The notes: generated from the letters alone by a model not told the origin. A DNA stretch of 64,000 nucleotides from Paraburkholderia dioscoreae (GCF_902459535.1 NZ_LR699553.1:2418001-2482000), one strand, 5' to 3'. Positions 26,586-35,759 are shown, counted from the stretch's first letter. A program made the numbers and translations.

Positions 26586-27569
26586 TCAAGCCGCGGCGGC
26601 GATGGACGTCGCGTCGGCCGATTCGAGCGCGTCGAGTTCGGCGCGGCCCGGCAGCCCCTCCGAATCGCCGATCACCTGAATCGCCAGCGCGCCGATACGG
26701 TTGCCGCGCGCCACGGCTTGCGGCAGCGACTTACCTTCGAGCAACGCACTGACCACGCCGACGGCGAAACCATCGCCCGCGCCGACCGTATCCACGACCT
26801 TTGCGACCGGCTGGCCGGCGATCAGCGCGGCGTCGTCGGCGGTGCGGAAGTACGCGCCCTGCGCGCCGAGCTTGATGATCACGCCGCGCGCGCCATGGTC
26901 CAGATAGAACTTCGCGATGTCGTCGGGCTGCGTATAGCCGGTCAGGATCTCGCCCTCGCCGATGCCGGGCAGCACCCAGTCGGCCAGCGCGGCCAGCGCG
27001 TTCAGGCCTTCGACCATTGCGGCGCGCGACGGCCATAGCGTCGGGCGCAGATTCGGGTCGAAGGAAATCGTCTTGCCGGCAGAACGCATTTCGCGCGCCA
27101 GATGGAACGCGAGTTCGCGCGAGCTCGCCGAAATCGCGGGCGCGACGCCGGTCAGATGCAGATGGCGCGCCGGCAACACGTAGTCCGCCGCGTAGTCGTC
27201 CAGCGACAGATGGCTCGCCGCCGACCCTCTGCGGAAATATTCGACCGCCGGGTCACTGCCGTCGTCGTTTCTGGACTTCAACTGGAAGCCGGTGGGATAG
27301 CGCTCGTCGGTGGTTACGCAGCGCTGGTCGATGCTTTCTTTTGTCAAGGTGTCGCGCACGTACTGACCGAACGAATCGTTGCCGACGCGGCTCATCCAGC
27401 CCACCTTGAAGCCCAGCCGCGACAGGCCGATCGCCACGTTCAGATCGGCGCCGGCAATGCGCTTCGTGAACTGGCCGACGCCCGCGAGCCGGCCGGTTTC
27501 GGCGGCCACGAACATGGCCATTGCTTCGCCGTAGGTGATGACATCGAGTGCTGCGCCTGTGTTGCTCAT
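26586..27569 (-). CDS. kguK: 2-ketogluconate kinase (PfkB family)
   Basis: A 327-aa ribokinase/PfkB-fold kinase. The N-terminal signature region includes KRIAGADLNVAIGLSRLG. The C-terminal PfkB motif VDTVGAGDGFAVGVVSALL contains the anion hole and the catalytic Asp of GAGDG. It should phosphorylate imported 2-ketogluconate at C6 to give the KguD substrate. It lies 111 bases upstream of kguT and 171 bases downstream of kguE. Closely related kinases act on 2-keto-3-deoxygluconate, so specificity is taken from operon context. Confidence 0.87.
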   Translation of the reverse strand: MSNTGAALDVITYGEAMAMFVAAETGRLAGVGQFTKRIAGADLNVAIGLSRLGFKVGWMSRVGNDSFGQYVRDTLTKESIDQRCVTTDERYPTGFQLKSRNDDGSDPAVEYFRRGSAASHLSLDDYAADYVLPARHLHLTGVAPAISASSRELAFHLAREMRSAGKTISFDPNLRPTLWPSRAAMVEGLNALAALADWVLPGIGEGEILTGYTQPDDIAKFYLDHGARGVIIKLGAQGAYFRTADDAALIAGQPVAKVVDTVGAGDGFAVGVVSALLEGKSLPQAVARGNRIGALAIQVIGDSEGLPGRAELDALESADATSIAAAA

Positions 27570-27740
27570 GCTTCGCTCCTGCGGATTCCGGTTTGCTGCG
27601 GGTTAGGCGTTTCTGGCGTTTCTGAAGCGTGCCGCTTGCCCTGTGTCGTCTGCCTTGGGCTTCTCGCCGCGTGCTTCCTGCCGCGTGCTTTTCGCCGCGC
27701 GCTGTTTTCGGCTTTGCCGCGCGCTCAGTTCCAATGCCGC

Positions 27741-28514
27741 TCACGCAGCGGCCAGCCACGCAACGTAATGCGCCGCGTCCGTCTCGACGCAACTCGCATC
27801 AAACGGAAATTCGATGCCGCGCGGCACATGGCGCGGCAGATGGTCGAGCACCGCGGCGAATTGAGCGTCGTCGGCGGCCGGCGCGGCGGGAAAGCGCCGT
27901 GCTCCCTCGCCCACCGCCGTCTTGCAGTGGATGTATTCCACGTGCGCCGCCAGCGGTGCGGCGGCGTCGAGCGGCGCGACGTCGCGCCATGCCCAGTTGC
28001 CGATGTCGAAGGTCATGCCGAGCAGGCCGGCGTGACCTTCGCGCGTCAGCGCATCGAACAGGCCGGTGAACTGCGCGAGCGAGCCGCCCTCCGCCAATTG
28101 CCCGTTCTCGACCACGAGCCGCAACTCCGCGCAGCGCAGGTGATCGGCGATCACGGCGGCATTGGCGTCGGCGGCAAAACCACCGAGCTGCAACTTCACG
28201 AAGCGCGCGCCGAGCGCGATCGCTTCTTCGATCGAGAGGCGCAACGCGTCGGCGTCGAGTTTGCCTTGCGCGGTGTAAAGCGAAGCCGGCGTGGAATACA
28301 CCGACCACAAACCCAGGTCCGCAATCTGCCTGCCGAGCACGCGCAGATTGTGCGGCGTGGCGTCGGTTTCGTCGCCGAACAGTTCGCGGCGCACTTCGAA
28401 GCCCGCCGCGCCGGCCTGCCGGCTCGCTTGCGCCCACTTCAGGTGGCCGTCCGTGCGGACCGCGTCCATCCCGAATGCGCTTGCGACGATCACCACGTCT
28501 ACTGCGTCAGCCAT
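27741..28514 (-). CDS. kguE: KguE-type sugar phosphate isomerase/epimerase
   Basis: A 257-aa TIM-barrel protein of the xylose-isomerase-like AP endonuclease 2 superfamily. Metal-site features are visible as LRLVVENGQ (Glu), LGMTFDIGNWAW (Asp) and VEYIHCKTA (His), and the C-terminal RGIEFPFDA supplies a last Glu. I take the ATG at 28514, preceded by GAGGGAA, over a TTG five codons upstream. It is the first gene of the operon, behind the palindromic operator. KguE is conserved in kgu operons although its reaction is not well defined. Confidence 0.84.
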   Translation of the reverse strand: MADAVDVVIVASAFGMDAVRTDGHLKWAQASRQAGAAGFEVRRELFGDETDATPHNLRVLGRQIADLGLWSVYSTPASLYTAQGKLDADALRLSIEEAIALGARFVKLQLGGFAADANAAVIADHLRCAELRLVVENGQLAEGGSLAQFTGLFDALTREGHAGLLGMTFDIGNWAWRDVAPLDAAAPLAAHVEYIHCKTAVGEGARRFPAAPAADDAQFAAVLDHLPRHVPRGIEFPFDASCVETDAAHYVAWLAAA

Positions 28515-28544
28515 ATCAAATTCCCTCAAATCTGTCTCGCCACG

Positions 28545-28568
28545 GCATTTGGAACCGGTTCCAAATGC
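28545..28568. promoter_or_regulatory. 24-bp perfect palindromic operator of the kgu operon
   Basis: GCATTTGGAACC is followed immediately by its exact reverse complement. The core GGAACCGGTTCC resembles the Pseudomonas PtxS operator TGAAACCGGTTTCA. It ends 31 bases before the kguE ATG and lies between or over the proposed -35 and -10 boxes, so bound PtxS would occlude RNA polymerase. Confidence 0.88.
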
Positions 28569-28575
28569 ACTTCAA
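28547..28575 (-). promoter_or_regulatory. Candidate sigma-70 promoter of kguE
   Basis: On the minus strand TTGAAG (complement of 28570-28575) is followed after 17 bases by CCAAAT (complement of 28547-28552). The -10 is poor (three of six), and the operator fills the spacer and the -10. Confidence 0.4.
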
Positions 28576-28593
28576 AAAAAAGCGCCGAAGCGC
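28574..28593 (-). terminator. Short UUCG-loop terminator of the yeiE-like gene
   Basis: On the minus strand GCGC-TTCG-GCGC is followed by a run of T, 94 bases past the stop of the LysR gene at 28687. The T-run merges with the -35 region of the kgu promoter, so one unit ends where the next begins. Confidence 0.6.
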
Positions 28594-28686
28594 CTGCGAT
28601 GCCCGAATAGTGCGCCGAGGCCGCCGTCGCACACCATAGTGGAAATCCCCAGGCGCGGTTGGCGTCGGCATCGGCCTGTGCTCATT

Positions 28687-29577
28687 TCAAGGTCCGTCGC
28701 CAAGACACAGCGCGAGAAAACGCTCCACGACCCGCGACGGCGCGCTCGCATGGGGCACGAGAATCGACAGCCGCCGGGTGAGCGGCTCCGGGCTCAGCGA
28801 CAGCAGGCATAGCGCGCGGTCTTCGTGGCGCATCGACATCGCCGAGACGAAGCCGATGCCCATGCCCGCCCGCACCGCTTCCTTCACGCCTTCCACGCCC
28901 GCGATCTCCAGCGCCACGCGCATCGGCACGCCCGCCCGCGCGAACGCCCGCTCGACGATCTGCCGCACGCCCGAGCCCGCCTCGCGCAACACCAGTGGAT
29001 GCTTGCCGAAGGCCGCCAGGTCGGGCGGGCCGCCGTCGCCCAACTGCGCCAACGGATGCGAGCGCGGCATGATCGCGACGATTTCGTCTTCGCGCCAGGC
29101 ATGCACGGCGGTGTCCGGCGGCAGATCCTCGCCGACCGGCCCTTCGATCAACGCGATATCCACCGACCCGAGCGCGCTGACGATCTCGGTGGTATTGCCG
29201 TCCGCGGTATGCAGCGTCACGTCCGGATAACGGCGATGAAAGTCGGCGATCAGATACGGCAGCAGGTAGCTCGCCGGCGTGGTGCTCGCGCCGATCCGCA
29301 AGGTGCCCTGCTCTAGGCCGCGCAAAGCGTCGCGGTACGCGTGCGCCTGCCGCCAGGTGTCGCGCAGCCGCGTGGCGTAACTGGCGAGCTGCTCGCCCGC
29401 CGGTGTCAGGCGCACGCCGCGGCCGTCGCGCTGATAGAGCGGCTCGCCGAACTCGTCCTGCAACTGCCGCAACTGGCCGGACACGGCCGGCTGCGACAGA
29501 TGCAGCGCCACAGCCGCCCGGCTGATATTGCGATGCTCGGCGACAGCGGCAAACGTTATAAGTTGGTCCGGGGTCAT
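28687..29577 (-). CDS. yeiE: LysR-family regulator, YeiE-like
   Basis: A 296-aa LysR regulator: helix-turn-helix at 2-60 (LITFAAVAEHRNISRAAVAL, LSQPAVSGQLRQLQDEFG) and an effector domain with IGASTTPASYLLPYL, typical of the CysB/CbbR-like branch. It is divergent from a YeiH-type transporter, the same arrangement as yeiE/yeiH in enterobacteria. Direct repeats in the 121-base shared region are candidate binding sites. Its target is probably the neighbouring exporter. Confidence 0.8.
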   Translation of the reverse strand: MTPDQLITFAAVAEHRNISRAAVALHLSQPAVSGQLRQLQDEFGEPLYQRDGRGVRLTPAGEQLASYATRLRDTWRQAHAYRDALRGLEQGTLRIGASTTPASYLLPYLIADFHRRYPDVTLHTADGNTTEIVSALGSVDIALIEGPVGEDLPPDTAVHAWREDEIVAIMPRSHPLAQLGDGGPPDLAAFGKHPLVLREAGSGVRQIVERAFARAGVPMRVALEIAGVEGVKEAVRAGMGIGFVSAMSMRHEDRALCLLSLSPEPLTRRLSILVPHASAPSRVVERFLALCLGDGP

Positions 29578-29599
29578 GACAGGCCAAGTATCGGGTGAG

Positions 29600-29636
29600 A
29601 TGATATTTCACATTCTAAATGATGATTTTTCATATC
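29600..29636. promoter_or_regulatory. Two 15-bp direct repeats between yeiE and yeiH
   Basis: GATGATATTTCACAT (29600-29614) and GATGATTTTTCATAT (29622-29636) differ at three positions and are spaced 22 bases apart, about two helical turns. The segment is much more AT-rich than its surroundings and contains the promoter region of yeiH. Confidence 0.55.
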
Positions 29637-29698
29637 GATATATCTACTTTAGGATTAGCCCATCGAATCCCCGTCAGTCACAGAAAAAGGGCTGCACC

Positions 29699-30796
29699 AT
29701 GTCTACCGCTCATCTCACCGCTTCCAGTACGACGCCTGCCGAGTCCTCCGCCCGGGGCCAACTCAACGGCATTCTATTCGTCGCGCTGTTCGCCGCCGCC
29801 GTCACCCGGATCGCCGAGATTCCCGCTATTGCCGGATTGGGCCTGAGCCCGCTGATCGTCGGCATCGTGGCGGGCGCCATTTACGGCAACGCGCTGCGCG
29901 ACGGCATGCCCGCCAGTTGGGCGGCGGGCGTCAACTTTTCGGCGCGCAAGCTGCTGCGCATCGCAGTCGCGTTCTTCGGGCTGCGCGTCAGCCTGCAGGA
30001 AATCGCTCAGGTCGGCGTGCCCGGCCTCGCGGAATCCGTGCTGATCGTGGTGAGCACGCTCGTGATCGGCACGTGGGCGGGCATGAAGATCATGAAGCTC
30101 GACCGCGACACGGCCTTGCTGACCGCCGCGGGCAGCGCGATCTGCGGCGCCGCCGCCGTGCTCGCCTTCGAATCGACGCTGCAATCGAAGCCGCACAAGA
30201 GCGCAATGGCCGTGGGCAGCGTGGTGCTGTTCGGCACGCTTTCGATGTTCCTGTACCCGGTTCTGTTCAAGGCAGGCTGGCTGCATCTGGACACGGTCGG
30301 CGCTGGCCTCTTTTTCGGCGGCACGATCCATGAAGTGGCGCAGGTGGTCGGCGCGGCCAGCAACGTGAGCCCGGAAGCGACGCACATTGCCACCATCGTC
30401 AAGATGACCCGCGTGATGCTGCTGGTGCCGGTGCTGCTCGTGGTAGGCATGTGGGTGAACCGCTCCGCGCGCCGCAGCGCCGCTTCGGCCAGTACGCAAG
30501 ACGGCGTCCACAGCCACGCACCGCGCAAACTGGCGATTCCCTGGTTCGCGCTCGGCTTCCTCGCCTTCGTCGTGATCAACTCGTTGCATGTGCTGCCGCA
30601 AGCCGCGACCAGCACGCTCAACACGCTGGACACCTTCGCGCTGACCATGGCCATGACCGCGCTCGGCATCGAAACACGCATTTCGCAGATCCGTCAGGCC
30701 GGCCCCCGTGCACTGACCACCGGCTTCATTCTGTATGTGTGGCTGATTGCCGGCGGACTGGGTATTACATGGACTGTCCAGCGCCTGTTCGGCTAA
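29699..30796 (+). CDS. yeiH: YeiH-family putative sulfate exporter
   Basis: A 365-aa membrane protein of the UPF0324/Cons_hypoth698 family with about ten helices. Family stretches include AAGSAICGAAAVLAFES and LFFGGTIHEVAQVVGAAS. The start at 29699 has AAGGG upstream; the longer open frame reads back through the intergenic promoter and is rejected. The divergent LysR gene matches yeiE. Sulfate or sulfite export is the annotated role of the family; the ligand is not evident from sequence. Confidence 0.87.
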   Translation: MSTAHLTASSTTPAESSARGQLNGILFVALFAAAVTRIAEIPAIAGLGLSPLIVGIVAGAIYGNALRDGMPASWAAGVNFSARKLLRIAVAFFGLRVSLQEIAQVGVPGLAESVLIVVSTLVIGTWAGMKIMKLDRDTALLTAAGSAICGAAAVLAFESTLQSKPHKSAMAVGSVVLFGTLSMFLYPVLFKAGWLHLDTVGAGLFFGGTIHEVAQVVGAASNVSPEATHIATIVKMTRVMLLVPVLLVVGMWVNRSARRSAASASTQDGVHSHAPRKLAIPWFALGFLAFVVINSLHVLPQAATSTLNTLDTFALTMAMTALGIETRISQIRQAGPRALTTGFILYVWLIAGGLGITWTVQRLFG

Positions 30797-30818
30797 GCCG
30801 CCCTCGCCTGCAGACCCA

Positions 30819-30839
30819 CCCCGCCGCGCGCGGGGTTTT
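30819..30839 (+). terminator. Rho-independent terminator of yeiH
   Basis: CCCCGC and GCGGGG pair around a CGCGC loop, followed by TTTT, 23 bases after the stop codon. Confidence 0.8.
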
Positions 30840-30953
30840 GCGCATTCCGGAGACCCATCCGGGCCGCCCGCGCGGCATACTGGTTGCTGACGTCGTCAGC
30901 TCATGCAGTGCGCTCAGGCGCCCTGTCAATGCAACCGGAATGAGGATCGATCG

Positions 30954-31691
30954 ATGAGTCTGGAACTTTACTATTGGGACGGCCTGCAGGGCCGCGGCGA
31001 ATTCGTGCGGCTCGCGCTGGAAGAAGCCGGCGCCGACTACGTGGAAGTGGCACGCGGCGAACCGTCGAAAGGTCTCGGCACGAAGGCGATGATGTCGGTG
31101 ATGAAGAGCAAGGACGAGCCGTATCCGCCGTTTGCGCCGCCGTTTCTGAAAGACGGCGATCTGGTGATCTCGCAGACCGCCAACATCCTGCTCTATCTCG
31201 GCCCGAGGCTGAATCTCGCGCCCACGGTGGACAGCCTGCGGTATGTCGCCAACGGCCTGCAACTGACGATTGCCGACCTCGTCACCGAAGCCCACGACAC
31301 CCACCACCCGCTCGCCAGCTCGCTTTATTACGAAGATCAGAAAGACGCCGCCAAAGTGCGCGCGCACGACTTCATCGACAACCGCATTCCGAAGTTCATG
31401 TCGTACTTCGAGCGCGTACTCAAGCAGAATCCGGCCGGCGACCAATTCATGGTGGGCGACACGCTCACTTACGTCGACCTGTCCATGTTCCAGCTTATCG
31501 ACGGCTTGCTGTACGCGTTTCCACGCGCGCTCAAACGTTTCGGCGAGCACTACCCGCGGCTCGCCGCGCTGCACGACAGGGTGATCGGGCGGCCGAACAT
31601 CGCCGCGTATCTGCAGTCCGAGCGGCGCATCGAACATAACGAGGCCTGCATCTTCCGGCACTACCCGGAACTCGACAAGGCGGCCACTTGA
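30954..31691 (+). CDS. Glutathione S-transferase
   Basis: A 245-aa cytosolic GST. The N-terminal thioredoxin-like domain begins LELYYWDGLQGRGEFVRLAL, where Tyr/Trp near residue 6 and the GRGEFVRL helix resemble alpha/sigma-type GSTs. The glutathione-binding Gln-Thr pair appears in GDLVISQTANILLYLG. The C-terminal helical domain contains MVGDTLTYVDLSMFQLIDGL, with the conserved Asp that caps helix 6. TGAGGA precedes the ATG at 30954. The electrophilic substrate is unknown. Confidence 0.88.
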   Translation: MSLELYYWDGLQGRGEFVRLALEEAGADYVEVARGEPSKGLGTKAMMSVMKSKDEPYPPFAPPFLKDGDLVISQTANILLYLGPRLNLAPTVDSLRYVANGLQLTIADLVTEAHDTHHPLASSLYYEDQKDAAKVRAHDFIDNRIPKFMSYFERVLKQNPAGDQFMVGDTLTYVDLSMFQLIDGLLYAFPRALKRFGEHYPRLAALHDRVIGRPNIAAYLQSERRIEHNEACIFRHYPELDKAAT

Positions 31692-31720
31692 CCGGTGCCG
31701 TTTTCCTTCGTTCGCTCACC

Positions 31721-31754
31721 GCATCGCGCCCGCCGTTTCAGGCGGGCGCGATGC
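31721..31754 (+). terminator. Strong 14-bp hairpin after the GST gene
   Basis: GCATCGCGCCCGCC and its exact complement flank a GTTTCA loop, 30 bases past the GST stop. There is no long T-tract. It abuts the first possible start codon of the ClC gene (31762), so it may separate the two units or shield that start. Confidence 0.65.
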
Positions 31755-31761
31755 TGTTGCA

Positions 31762-33537
31762 GTGCGCGTTCTTCAACCCGTTCTCACGCCCCGTACCGCC
31801 GACGTGCTTTCATTCCTGCTGAAGCTGCGCACCCGCGCACAAGATCTGTTCCGCCTCTCCGAAGCCCACACGATGCTGGTCTGGTCGGTCGTGGTCGGCG
31901 TTGCGGGCGCCTTCGCCACGATCGCCTTTCGCGAGGGCATCGCGCTGCTGCAATTCGCGGTGGTCGGCAAGGCGGGGAGCTTCGTCGAAATGGCGCGCAG
32001 CCTGCCTTGGACCGTGCGGATCTGGCTGCCCGCGGCAGGCGGCCTGATCGCCGGCTTCTTTCTGCTGATCGCGCGGCGTTACGAGGACAAGGGCAACCAC
32101 GTCGACTACATGGAAGCGGTCGCGATCGGCGACGGCGTCGTGCCGGTCAAGCTGAGCTTGTGGCGCAGCGTGTCGTCGCTGTTCACGATTTCGAGCGGCG
32201 GCTCGATCGGCCGCGAAGGTCCGATGGTGCAACTGGCGGCGCTGGCCGCGTCGCTGATCGGACGCTGGGTGCATTTCGACCCGTCGCGGCTGCGTCTGCT
32301 GGTGGCGTGCGGCGCGGCGGCCGGTATCACCTCCGCGTACAGCGCGCCGATTGCGGGCGCGTTTTTCGTCACCGAGATCGTGCTCGGCTCGATTGCGATG
32401 GAAAGCTTCGGGCCCGTGGTGGTGTCGGCCGTGGTGGCCAACATCACGATGCGCGAATTCGCCGGCTACAGACCGCCGTACGAGATGCCGGTGTTTCCGC
32501 CGGTGGCCGGTCTCGAGGTGCTGCTGTTCGTCGCGCTCGGCTTGCTGTGCGGCGCGGCCGCCCCGCAGTTTCTGCGGCTGCTCGACGTATCGAAGAAAAG
32601 CTTTCGCAAGCTGCCGGTGCCGCTGCCCGTGAGGCTCGCGCTCGGCGGTCTGGTGGTCGGCATTCTGTCGGTCCGCACGCCCGAGGTGTGGGGCAACGGC
32701 TATAGCGTCGTCAACTCGATTCTGCACTCGCCGTGGACCTGGACCGCGCTCGTCCTCGTGCTGGTGTTCAAGCTCGTCGCCACCGCGGCCACTTCGGGCT
32801 CCGGCGCGGTAGGCGGGGTGTTCACGCCGACGCTCTTCGTCGGCGCGGTGGTCGGCTCGCTGTTCGGCCAGGGCATGCACGCGCTGTGGCCGCACGGCAC
32901 CTCGGCGCCGTTCGCGTATGCGATGGTCGGCATGGGCGCGTTTCTGGCGGGCGCCACCCAGGCGCCGCTGATGGCGATCCTGATGATCTTCGAGATGACG
33001 CTCAGCTATCAGGTCGTGCTGCCGCTGATGCTCTCGTGCGTGGTCGCCTATTTCGTGTCGCGCGCAATCGGCAAGACGTCCATGTATGAAATCACCTTGC
33101 GCCGCAATCACCAGGAACAGGAACGCTCGCGTCTGCGCGCCACGCAGATGCGCGAGCTGATCCGTCCCGCGGAAACCGTCGTGCCGCCCAATGCGACCGT
33201 GCACGACATGACGCGCGTGTTCCTCGAATATCCGGTGAAGTATCTCTACGTGGCCAACGAGTCCGGCGCGTTTCTCGGCGTGGTCGCGCTCAAGGACATC
33301 ACCTCCGACCTGCTCGACGGGCGCGACACTTCCACGAAGACAGCGGCGGACTATCTGCAGCCGCATTTCGACGTGCTCACGCCGGACATGCCGCTCGGCG
33401 TGGCATTGCAGCACTTCCTCGCATTTCAGGGCGAGCGCCTGCCGGTGGTCGAAAGCGCGGCGCATCCCACGCTCGCCGGCGTGGTCTATAAAACCTCGTT
33501 GCTCGACGCCTACTTCCGCATGAATCCGACGCGTTAA
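31762..33537 (+). CDS. ClC-family chloride channel/transporter with CBS domains
   Basis: A 591-aa ClcB-like protein with about ten membrane-embedded helices. The selectivity-filter motifs are visible as SSGGSIGREGPMVQLAA and TSGSGAVGGVFTPTLFVGA; the late helix N region contains GMGAFLAGATQAPLMA. After about residue 440 two cytoplasmic CBS domains follow (MRELIRPAETVVPPNATVHD and DYLQPHFDVLTPDMPLGVAL). The start is uncertain: GTG 31762 is the longest, GTG 31804 (LSFLLKLRTRAQ) may be the true one, and neither has a good ribosome site. The protein moves chloride, perhaps in exchange for protons. Confidence 0.88.
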   Translation: MRVLQPVLTPRTADVLSFLLKLRTRAQDLFRLSEAHTMLVWSVVVGVAGAFATIAFREGIALLQFAVVGKAGSFVEMARSLPWTVRIWLPAAGGLIAGFFLLIARRYEDKGNHVDYMEAVAIGDGVVPVKLSLWRSVSSLFTISSGGSIGREGPMVQLAALAASLIGRWVHFDPSRLRLLVACGAAAGITSAYSAPIAGAFFVTEIVLGSIAMESFGPVVVSAVVANITMREFAGYRPPYEMPVFPPVAGLEVLLFVALGLLCGAAAPQFLRLLDVSKKSFRKLPVPLPVRLALGGLVVGILSVRTPEVWGNGYSVVNSILHSPWTWTALVLVLVFKLVATAATSGSGAVGGVFTPTLFVGAVVGSLFGQGMHALWPHGTSAPFAYAMVGMGAFLAGATQAPLMAILMIFEMTLSYQVVLPLMLSCVVAYFVSRAIGKTSMYEITLRRNHQEQERSRLRATQMRELIRPAETVVPPNATVHDMTRVFLEYPVKYLYVANESGAFLGVVALKDITSDLLDGRDTSTKTAADYLQPHFDVLTPDMPLGVALQHFLAFQGERLPVVESAAHPTLAGVVYKTSLLDAYFRMNPTR

Positions 33538-33703
33538 GCGCCGCGCACACAATCTGCTTTCAGCGCGCGCCCGCAGTCCGCTTGCGGCCCGTGCAAAGCA
33601 CGGCAAATTCTCTACAATGGACAGAGCGCTGCGGCGAACGCCGGCAGCGCGCGTTACGCCAGAACGGGCGCACCGAGATGCCCGTCCTTCGATCGGAGCG
33701 AAG

Positions 33704-35041
33704 ATGAGCGAACCGTCCCTCGATGCCGTGCGCCGCGACCAGGCGGGCTGGATTTTCCTGCATATCGAAGGCGAACCCTACGACCGCGGCGAGCAGCACG
33801 GCCAGTTGCTCGCCACGGAAATCCAGAACGCGATCCGCACCGCCCGCTACCTCGCGAAGTGGGACACCGGCGAAGACTTCGACACCTTCGTCGACGCCGC
33901 AGTCGCCCAGTTCACCAACAAACTCGACACCGAATTCGCCGACGAAATCCAGGGCATTGCCGACGGCGCGAGGCTGCCGTTCGCCGAAGTGCTGGCCTGG
34001 AACGGCTACATGGATCTGCTGCAAAGCTGGTGGCCCACCCACGCGGCGCAGCAGCAGCCGAGCCTCGGCCTGAAACCGTGGCGCGGACGGCGCGGGCACC
34101 ACTGCAGCGCGTTCATCGCCACCGGCCGCGCAACCCGCGACGGCCGCATCGTGATGGCGCACAACTCGTGGGACCGCTACGCGGCCGGGGACGCATTCAA
34201 TGTCGTCTTCGACATCGTGCCCGACCGCGGCAACCGCATCCTCATGCAAGGCTTGCCCGGCTGCATTTCCAGTCTTACCGATTTCTGGGTCACCGCCGCC
34301 GGGCTGATGGTGACGGAAACCACCATCTCCAATTTTGTCGGCTATAACGCGGCGGGCGCGCCCGAGTTCTATCGCTCGCGGCGGGCGTCGCAGTACGCGA
34401 ACAGCATCGGCGAATGGTGCGAAATGTTCGCGGTCGCCAATAACGGCGGCTACGCGAATAGCTGGCTGCTCGGCGACGCCAAGACCGGCGAGATCGCGCG
34501 CTACGAACTGGGCCTGCACTTCTCCGGTTTCGAAAGCACCCGGGACGGCTTCTACAGCGGCTACAACACCGCGACCGATCTGAAGATCCGTAATCAGGAA
34601 TGCCTCGGCGAAGGCGAAGACTATACGGACGTGCGCAAGAATGGCGCGCGGCGCCTGCGCTTCATGCAACTGGAAGAAATGCATCGCGGCAAGATCGACG
34701 TGGAACTCGCGAAGGAGATGATCGCCGACCATCACGACGTCTATCTCGACCGCAACGACAACCCGTGCTCGCGCACCATCTGCGGGCATCTGGAACTGGA
34801 CGATGCGCGCTTTGGCGGTACGGATCACGGACCGTTCAATCCGTGGGGCGCCAACGACGGCAAAGTGGTCGACAGCGAAATGGCGCGCGAGATGGCGTTC
34901 AGCGCGCGCTGGGGCCATCCGTGCGGGCGGCCGTTCGACGCACAGGCGTTCATGAAGCGGCATCCGCAGTGGAACTGGCTGAACGGCTATATGCGCGACC
35001 GGCCCTCGTGGCCGTGGACACGCTTCGAAGTACTGCGTTAG
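33704..35041 (+). CDS. C45-like Ntn hydrolase (acyl-CoA:6-APA acyltransferase / phospholipase B-like)
   Basis: A 445-aa protein. At residues 130-140 GRRGHHCSAFIATG contains a Cys followed by Ser that looks like the autoprocessing nucleophile of Ntn hydrolases (C134). DGRIVMAHNSWDRY follows, as in the C45/phospholipase B-like fold, with later NNGGYANSWLLGDAKTGEIA. No signal peptide is visible. The ATG at 33704 has CGGAG upstream; an extended frame starting at 33617 is rejected. Substrates in this fold range from penicillins to lipid amides, so function is open. Confidence 0.7.
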   Translation: MSEPSLDAVRRDQAGWIFLHIEGEPYDRGEQHGQLLATEIQNAIRTARYLAKWDTGEDFDTFVDAAVAQFTNKLDTEFADEIQGIADGARLPFAEVLAWNGYMDLLQSWWPTHAAQQQPSLGLKPWRGRRGHHCSAFIATGRATRDGRIVMAHNSWDRYAAGDAFNVVFDIVPDRGNRILMQGLPGCISSLTDFWVTAAGLMVTETTISNFVGYNAAGAPEFYRSRRASQYANSIGEWCEMFAVANNGGYANSWLLGDAKTGEIARYELGLHFSGFESTRDGFYSGYNTATDLKIRNQECLGEGEDYTDVRKNGARRLRFMQLEEMHRGKIDVELAKEMIADHHDVYLDRNDNPCSRTICGHLELDDARFGGTDHGPFNPWGANDGKVVDSEMAREMAFSARWGHPCGRPFDAQAFMKRHPQWNWLNGYMRDRPSWPWTRFEVLR

Positions 35042-35308
35042 AAGCCGCGCCTGCCACGCTGCAACATGAGCGCCGCACGACCGTTCGCGACGGCGCTGCT
35101 GCGTTGTTGGCTCGTTTCTGCCATCATCTGAAATCGACAATACGGTTTTGTCGCAAACATGCGTGCGCTGCAAAATTTGCCATCTAAGATGAAAAGACGC
35201 GCGTACGCCGCGCGCAACGCCGCGTGTAGCATCTGCCGTCCTTTCGACGCGGGGACGGCACAGCGCTTGCTCTACTGTCAGCGCCGCATGAGTTTAGGAG
35301 GTCGGGTG

Positions 35309-35563
35309 ATGAAAACCTCGACGCTGTTGATCATGGTGACGCTGTCAGCCTCGTGTTTTGCCGCGCCGGTTCGCACCGCGCCGGACAGCACGAGCGCAAG
35401 TAGCCTCGCCGAACGCGCCAACGCCGCACCCGTCGCCCCGGCGGCGCCGGATGTCGCCGCCACGGACGACAATCGTCCGCAACAGTGGCAACATATCGCG
35501 TTGCCCAAGTCGCGACATCTGGATCGAAGCTTCATGGGGCAGAACGAGCATTTGCAGACCTGA
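35309..35563 (+). CDS. Small exported protein of unknown function
   Basis: An 84-aa protein with a clear signal peptide (MKTSTLLIMVTLSASCFAAP). Depending on whether SASC or CFA-AP is used, it is either cleaved or a weak lipoprotein candidate. A Thr/Ala/Pro-rich linker and a terminal motif KSRHLDRSFMGQNEHLQ follow. GGAGGT lies 6 bases before the ATG at 35309, which decides the start over the longer open frame. I do not recognise the family. Nothing is visible in the 35042-35308 upstream gap beyond a moderately AT-rich stretch. Confidence 0.65.
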   Translation: MKTSTLLIMVTLSASCFAAPVRTAPDSTSASSLAERANAAPVAPAAPDVAATDDNRPQQWQHIALPKSRHLDRSFMGQNEHLQT

Positions 35564-35759
35564 CGCCGCGTGCAGACGTGCGTGCCAGGGTGGTAGGTGC
35601 GAAAGTTTCTGCGGAATGAAGCCGCGGCGGGGGCGAGAGCGGATCTACGCTGCCGGATGGCATTCTGCTTTCGGTAGTATCGCGTGAGCCGCTGCAGCCT
35701 CGCCCCCTTGGCCAGCAACGGCAACCGTCACGTCCAACCGTATCAACAGGAGCGTTTGC

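Noticed and set aside
31810..33606. A 598-codon minus-strand frame opposite the ClC gene
   Set aside because: Antisense shadow: His/Arg/Glu-rich composition caused by codon bias of the real ClC gene; no domain signature.
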